The notes below the pieces were generated by a model. The model saw nothing but the letters and a program-made list of their open reading frames with translations. It did not search any database and had not been told where the DNA came from. DNA of 64,000 bases from CAWGJC01 sp965276665 (lineage in GTDB: Bacteria; Pseudomonadota; Alphaproteobacteria; Acetobacterales; Acetobacteraceae): the NCBI GenBank assembly GCA_965276665.1, contig OZ255620.1, positions 4,898,001 through 4,962,000 on the forward strand. Reading direction: 5' to 3'. Shown here in pieces: positions 61,315 through 64,000 of this stretch; the stretch's first letter is position 1; every line of letters starts with the position of its first letter. Both the position numbers and the translations under genes were made by a program.

Positions 61315-62109
61315 ATGTCACCATCGCCCGACTGGTCTGGCGTCGCCCAGGTCATCGCCCATGCGGAGGAGCGCGGCACGATTGTCGGTGTCTCGATCAT
61401 CTCGCCCGCGGGCGAAACATTCTCGCATCACGGCGACCGAAGATTCGTCGCCGCCAGCACGGTCAAGATCGCGGTCATGATCGAGCTGTTCCGCCAGATC
61501 GACGCCGGCGGCGTATCGCTCGACCTCCGCCACACGCTGAAGCCGGAGGACAAGGCCGGGGGCAGCGGTGTCATCGCGCATCTGCATGACGGGAGCGAGC
61601 TGACGCTCGGCGATCTCGTCTATCTGATGATGAGCATCAGCGACAATTCCGCGACCAACATCCTGATCGACCGCGTCGGCATGGAGCGGGTGAACGCCGC
61701 GATGCGTGATCTCGGACTGCGCAGCTCGAAGCTCGGCCGCAAGATGCAGGGCCGTCAGCGGCTGGGCGAGGAGCAGGAGAACTGGGCGGTGCCGGACGAA
61801 TACGCGACGATGCTGGAAGCGTTGCTGACCAACCGCGCCGCCTCGCCCGGCGCATGCGCGCAGATGCTCGCCTTGCTGGAGGCGCAACAGAACGACCGCC
61901 GCATCGCCCGCCACCTCCCCCAGAAAGACCGCCCCCGCTGGGGCTCCAAAACCGGCAGCCTGCCGGGCGTAACCAATGATGCGGGCTTCATCATGACCGA
62001 ACGTGGCCCGCTGATCCTCGCGGTGTTCTGCGAAAACCCTCCAGACCCTCATGCCGGCGAGCAGCTCATCGGCGACATCGCCAAGGCCTCGCGCGACAGA
62101 GAGCGATGA
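61315..62109 (+). CDS. Class A beta-lactamase-fold serine hydrolase
   Basis: A 264-residue protein with all three penicillin-recognising motifs: S48-TVK51, S109-DN and K212-TG. A clear omega-loop E-x-x-x-N is missing and no signal peptide is visible, so a cytoplasmic esterase or amidase is more likely than a true resistance enzyme. ATG 61315 follows CAGGAAA. It stands alone. Confidence 0.85.
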   Translation: MSPSPDWSGVAQVIAHAEERGTIVGVSIISPAGETFSHHGDRRFVAASTVKIAVMIELFRQIDAGGVSLDLRHTLKPEDKAGGSGVIAHLHDGSELTLGDLVYLMMSISDNSATNILIDRVGMERVNAAMRDLGLRSSKLGRKMQGRQRLGEEQENWAVPDEYATMLEALLTNRAASPGACAQMLALLEAQQNDRRIARHLPQKDRPRWGSKTGSLPGVTNDAGFIMTERGPLILAVFCENPPDPHAGEQLIGDIAKASRDRER

Positions 62110-62296
62110 TGGCGTAAACCAGCCCATGCCGCGAAGGTCAGCGGTTGACGGCTTATGAAGATCTTTGGCCGAAAGCGGCCAGTCTGCTCATGGCAGAGGG
62201 CGCGGGAAAAGCAGACATCTGCCAATGCACTGGGACGCGTGAGATTGGCTCAGGCTTGTAGCTTGGCGAGCCTCGGGAATCGCCTCGATCACCTGT

Positions 62297-63523
62297 ATGA
62301 ACGGCTACGCCGGGCTCAGCGCTGACGAGCCAAAAATGGAACCCAGGCCCGCGATGCCGCAGAACAAGAGCCATCACTTTGTACCGCAGTTCCTGCTGCG
62401 GCTTTTCTCCAATGATGACTGTTCGGTCGGCCTCTGCAACGTGCGCTCGGGTAAGATTGTCCCCGTCGCCAGCATCAAGCATCAAGCTTGTCGGGATTGG
62501 TTCTACGGCCGGGACGGCAAGGCGGAGCACACCCTGGGCCAAATCGAAGGCGCCGCGAGCGCGGTGCTGCGGCGGATAATCGAGACCGGTAGGTCCCCAA
62601 AACGATACAGCGATGATCATCGTGTGCTGGTGACCTTTGTGCTCATTCAGTCGGCGCGGACGGCGCAGGCCGCCGCCGAAACCAATGAAATGTTCAACAA
62701 GGTCGGCAAGCTGATGCTAAGAAATGCTCTGACTGACCCCGAACTTCTCGCCGCCCTTGACGGCCTAACGGTCCAGCTCACCGAGCCCGCGGCGGAGGCG
62801 CTCCGGCCGGTCCTCTCGGAAATCCCCATAATTCTAGATTTGAAAATCAAGCTTCTCCACAATGTAAGTTCAGTGCCTTTCGTATTGGGCGATCACCCGG
62901 CTATCAAGCACAATGGGCTTTACAGTGAGGCAGAAGTCTCGGTGCTAGGTTTGGCAAACCTCGGCTTGCAATTAGTAGTGCCGATTTCGCCTGATTACAC
63001 AGTAGTATTTTACGATGAGAACGCTTATTGGCTCGGCAACTCACTAAGCAACATCGCCAAGCTGCGTTCAGCGAATATTGTGACGACCTTAAACGAGTTC
63101 CAATGGGCCAACGCCCTGGACAACGTCTATTTCCGACCCGGAGATGATCCGATCGGTTCGGCGCCAAGCTGCGAGCGGCTTGCAGACCTCCGTCGGGACG
63201 AGCACGTCTCGGTTGGAGAGGACGAGGTTCAGCTAGCTGGCGGCAAACGAGCTAAGATCATAACGGTTCAGACTCAGCGGCCTAGTCGCGCCCTCAAGAT
63301 GCCCATGTTCCGGAACCGGATCGCCCCGCCGAGTCTGCGCAGTGTGGAGGCATTGCCGCTACGAGATCCGAAGTGGGCTTTCCACGTTCGCCAAATGACC
63401 GCTGCATTCGAAGCAGGGACGATTTCTCGCGAGGAGCTATACTTCCGCACCCTACCGCCTCTGTTCCAAAAGCGAGCCCTGCAGGAATGGGCCATAAGAA
63501 ACGGGGCGAAGACCCCTGAATAA
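62297..63523 (+). CDS. DUF4238-domain protein
   Basis: A 408-residue soluble protein. NKSHHFVPQFLLRLFSNDD near residues 23-41 is the DUF4238 hallmark, followed by HQACRDWFYGRDGKAEHTLGQIEGAASAVLRRI. A central FVLGDHPAIKHN and VVPISPDYTVVFYD resemble the family's second conserved region. Start is ATG 62297, 62336 or 62354. Base use looks less GC-rich than upstream genes, and an IS1182-type element begins 150 bases after it, so the gene is likely accessory. The family has no firmly known function that I can state. Confidence 0.8.
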   Translation: MNGYAGLSADEPKMEPRPAMPQNKSHHFVPQFLLRLFSNDDCSVGLCNVRSGKIVPVASIKHQACRDWFYGRDGKAEHTLGQIEGAASAVLRRIIETGRSPKRYSDDHRVLVTFVLIQSARTAQAAAETNEMFNKVGKLMLRNALTDPELLAALDGLTVQLTEPAAEALRPVLSEIPIILDLKIKLLHNVSSVPFVLGDHPAIKHNGLYSEAEVSVLGLANLGLQLVVPISPDYTVVFYDENAYWLGNSLSNIAKLRSANIVTTLNEFQWANALDNVYFRPGDDPIGSAPSCERLADLRRDEHVSVGEDEVQLAGGKRAKIITVQTQRPSRALKMPMFRNRIAPPSLRSVEALPLRDPKWAFHVRQMTAAFEAGTISREELYFRTLPPLFQKRALQEWAIRNGAKTPE

Positions 63524-63670
63524 GCAAGAAGTGGGGCGTGCTCCAGCACACCAACGAGGGCAACCCGCTCAGCCCCCGTGCAACATGCCGTAGGTCTCAC
63601 CCCGGACCATTATTATGTCTGCGTCCAGCATGACGGACATTTACGCTTGATGGCCGCAATGGGCGGATTG

Positions 63671-64000
63671 TGTTGAAAAACTCGGTTGAGCCGGCTCGAT
63701 AGCACCTGATTCACTCGGTGCTGGATCGAGCGAGGGCGCGGCGATGATGGGCGAGCGGACGGTGCTGCAGGAGGCGTTGTTCTACAGCTTCAATCTCGAT
63801 CGACACGTGCCGATGGACCATCTGCTCCGGTCGATTGATCGCTTCGTCGATCTGTCCGGGATGCGCGAGCACCTCCGGCCCTACTACAGCGACTTTGGCA
63901 GGCCCTCAATTGATCCCGAGCTGATGATCCGCATGCTGATCGTGGGCTACTGCTTCGGCATCCGTTCCGAGCGCCGGCTGTGTGATGAGGTACATCTGAA
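63671..64000 (+). mobile_element. IS1182-family insertion element, left part
   Basis: It begins near 63671 with TGTTGAAAAACTCGGTTGAG, typical of an IS1182 end, and runs off the window. It contains the transposase start at 63744. Confidence 0.7.
63744..64000 (+). CDS. IS1182-family transposase, N-terminal part (cut by window)
   Basis: Eighty-five residues are visible, open to the last base. LQEALFYSFNLDRHVPMDHLLRSIDRFVDLSGMREHLRPYYSDFGRPSIDPELM-type sequence and GYCFGIRSERRLCDEVHL are the conserved N-terminal region before the DDE domain. ATG 63744 or 63747. No frameshift is seen in this part, so the element may be intact beyond the window. Confidence 0.85.
   Translation, partial: MMGERTVLQEALFYSFNLDRHVPMDHLLRSIDRFVDLSGMREHLRPYYSDFGRPSIDPELMIRMLIVGYCFGIRSERRLCDEVHL

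Noticed and set aside
61315..62109. An antibiotic-resistance beta-lactamase
   Set aside because: The three core motifs are there, but there is no signal peptide and no clear omega-loop glutamate, so I call only the fold and not resistance.
1..64000. CRISPR arrays, rRNA operons, phage modules or secretion-system clusters
   Set aside because: No regularly spaced repeats, rRNA-like stretches or recognisable phage or secretion genes were seen; the flagellar pair fliI-fliJ is the only export-related locus.

Overview
The window is high-GC chromosomal DNA from an alphaproteobacterium. A CtrA-type cell-cycle regulator, a CcrM-type adenine methyltransferase directly after rnhB, an alphaproteobacterial elongator tRNA-Met and a G/C-rich interspersed repeat together point to the Rhodospirillales. 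A member of the Acetobacteraceae is my best guess, inferred from gene content without any search.
1-14.2 kb is a phosphorus island. A tightly overlapping C-P lyase operon on the minus strand (phnG-H-I-J-K-L-M plus a 2H-phosphoesterase DUF1045 gene cut by the window edge) faces a plus-strand operon of phnF and a second PhnM-like amidohydrolase. A perfect palindrome sits between the two. An FCD-type GntR regulator, a dipeptide-type ABC importer with no ATPase genes, and a DHDPS/NAL-family aldolase follow. Decayed IS481 and IS630 pieces lie inside the island and at its right edge, and it looks less GC-rich than the DNA to its right.
14.3-24.2 kb holds a PiT phosphate transporter, a broken Ldh2-type dehydrogenase beside a lone UgpC-type ATPase, the dgoK-dgoA pair for galactonate use, hisC, a luciferase-like monooxygenase, UDP-glucose dehydrogenase and a cupin gene with elaborate inverted repeats at its start.
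24.3-33.5 kb holds an IS5 remnant, fliJ-fliI, divergent ctrA, NAD kinase, a nitrilase-family amidase, and a PhnW-like aminotransferase overlapping formate-tetrahydrofolate ligase, then a glutathione transferase. 33.5-42.3 kb is a glycogen block: glgA, glgC, a GH63/MGH1-like hydrolase and a debranching-type hydrolase, followed by a PHB-depolymerase-like esterase. 42.3-44.7 kb is a patchy segment with a broken IS5 element, small orphan genes and tRNA-Met.
44.9-64 kb holds aroE, a methionine-sulfoxide repair pair (msrB plus free Met-R-SO reductase), a 2-hydroxyacid dehydrogenase, a ClC antiporter, a radical SAM protein, rnhB-ccrM, an MHS-family transporter, a diheme peroxidase next to an AcpA-type phosphoesterase, nrdA behind an NrdR-like palindrome, small DUF proteins, a class A beta-lactamase-fold hydrolase, a DUF4238 gene and the start of an IS1182-type element.
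Three themes link the genes: phosphorus acquisition (C-P lyase, PhnW-like, PiT, phosphoesterase), cell-cycle control (CtrA, CcrM, flagellar export ATPase, ribonucleotide reductase) and carbon storage. No complete undescribed system is evident. The best leads are the PhnM2/transporter/aldolase operon, the aminotransferase-Fhs coupling, the interspersed repeat with its 23-bp-arm hairpin, and a pair of paralogous small proteins.
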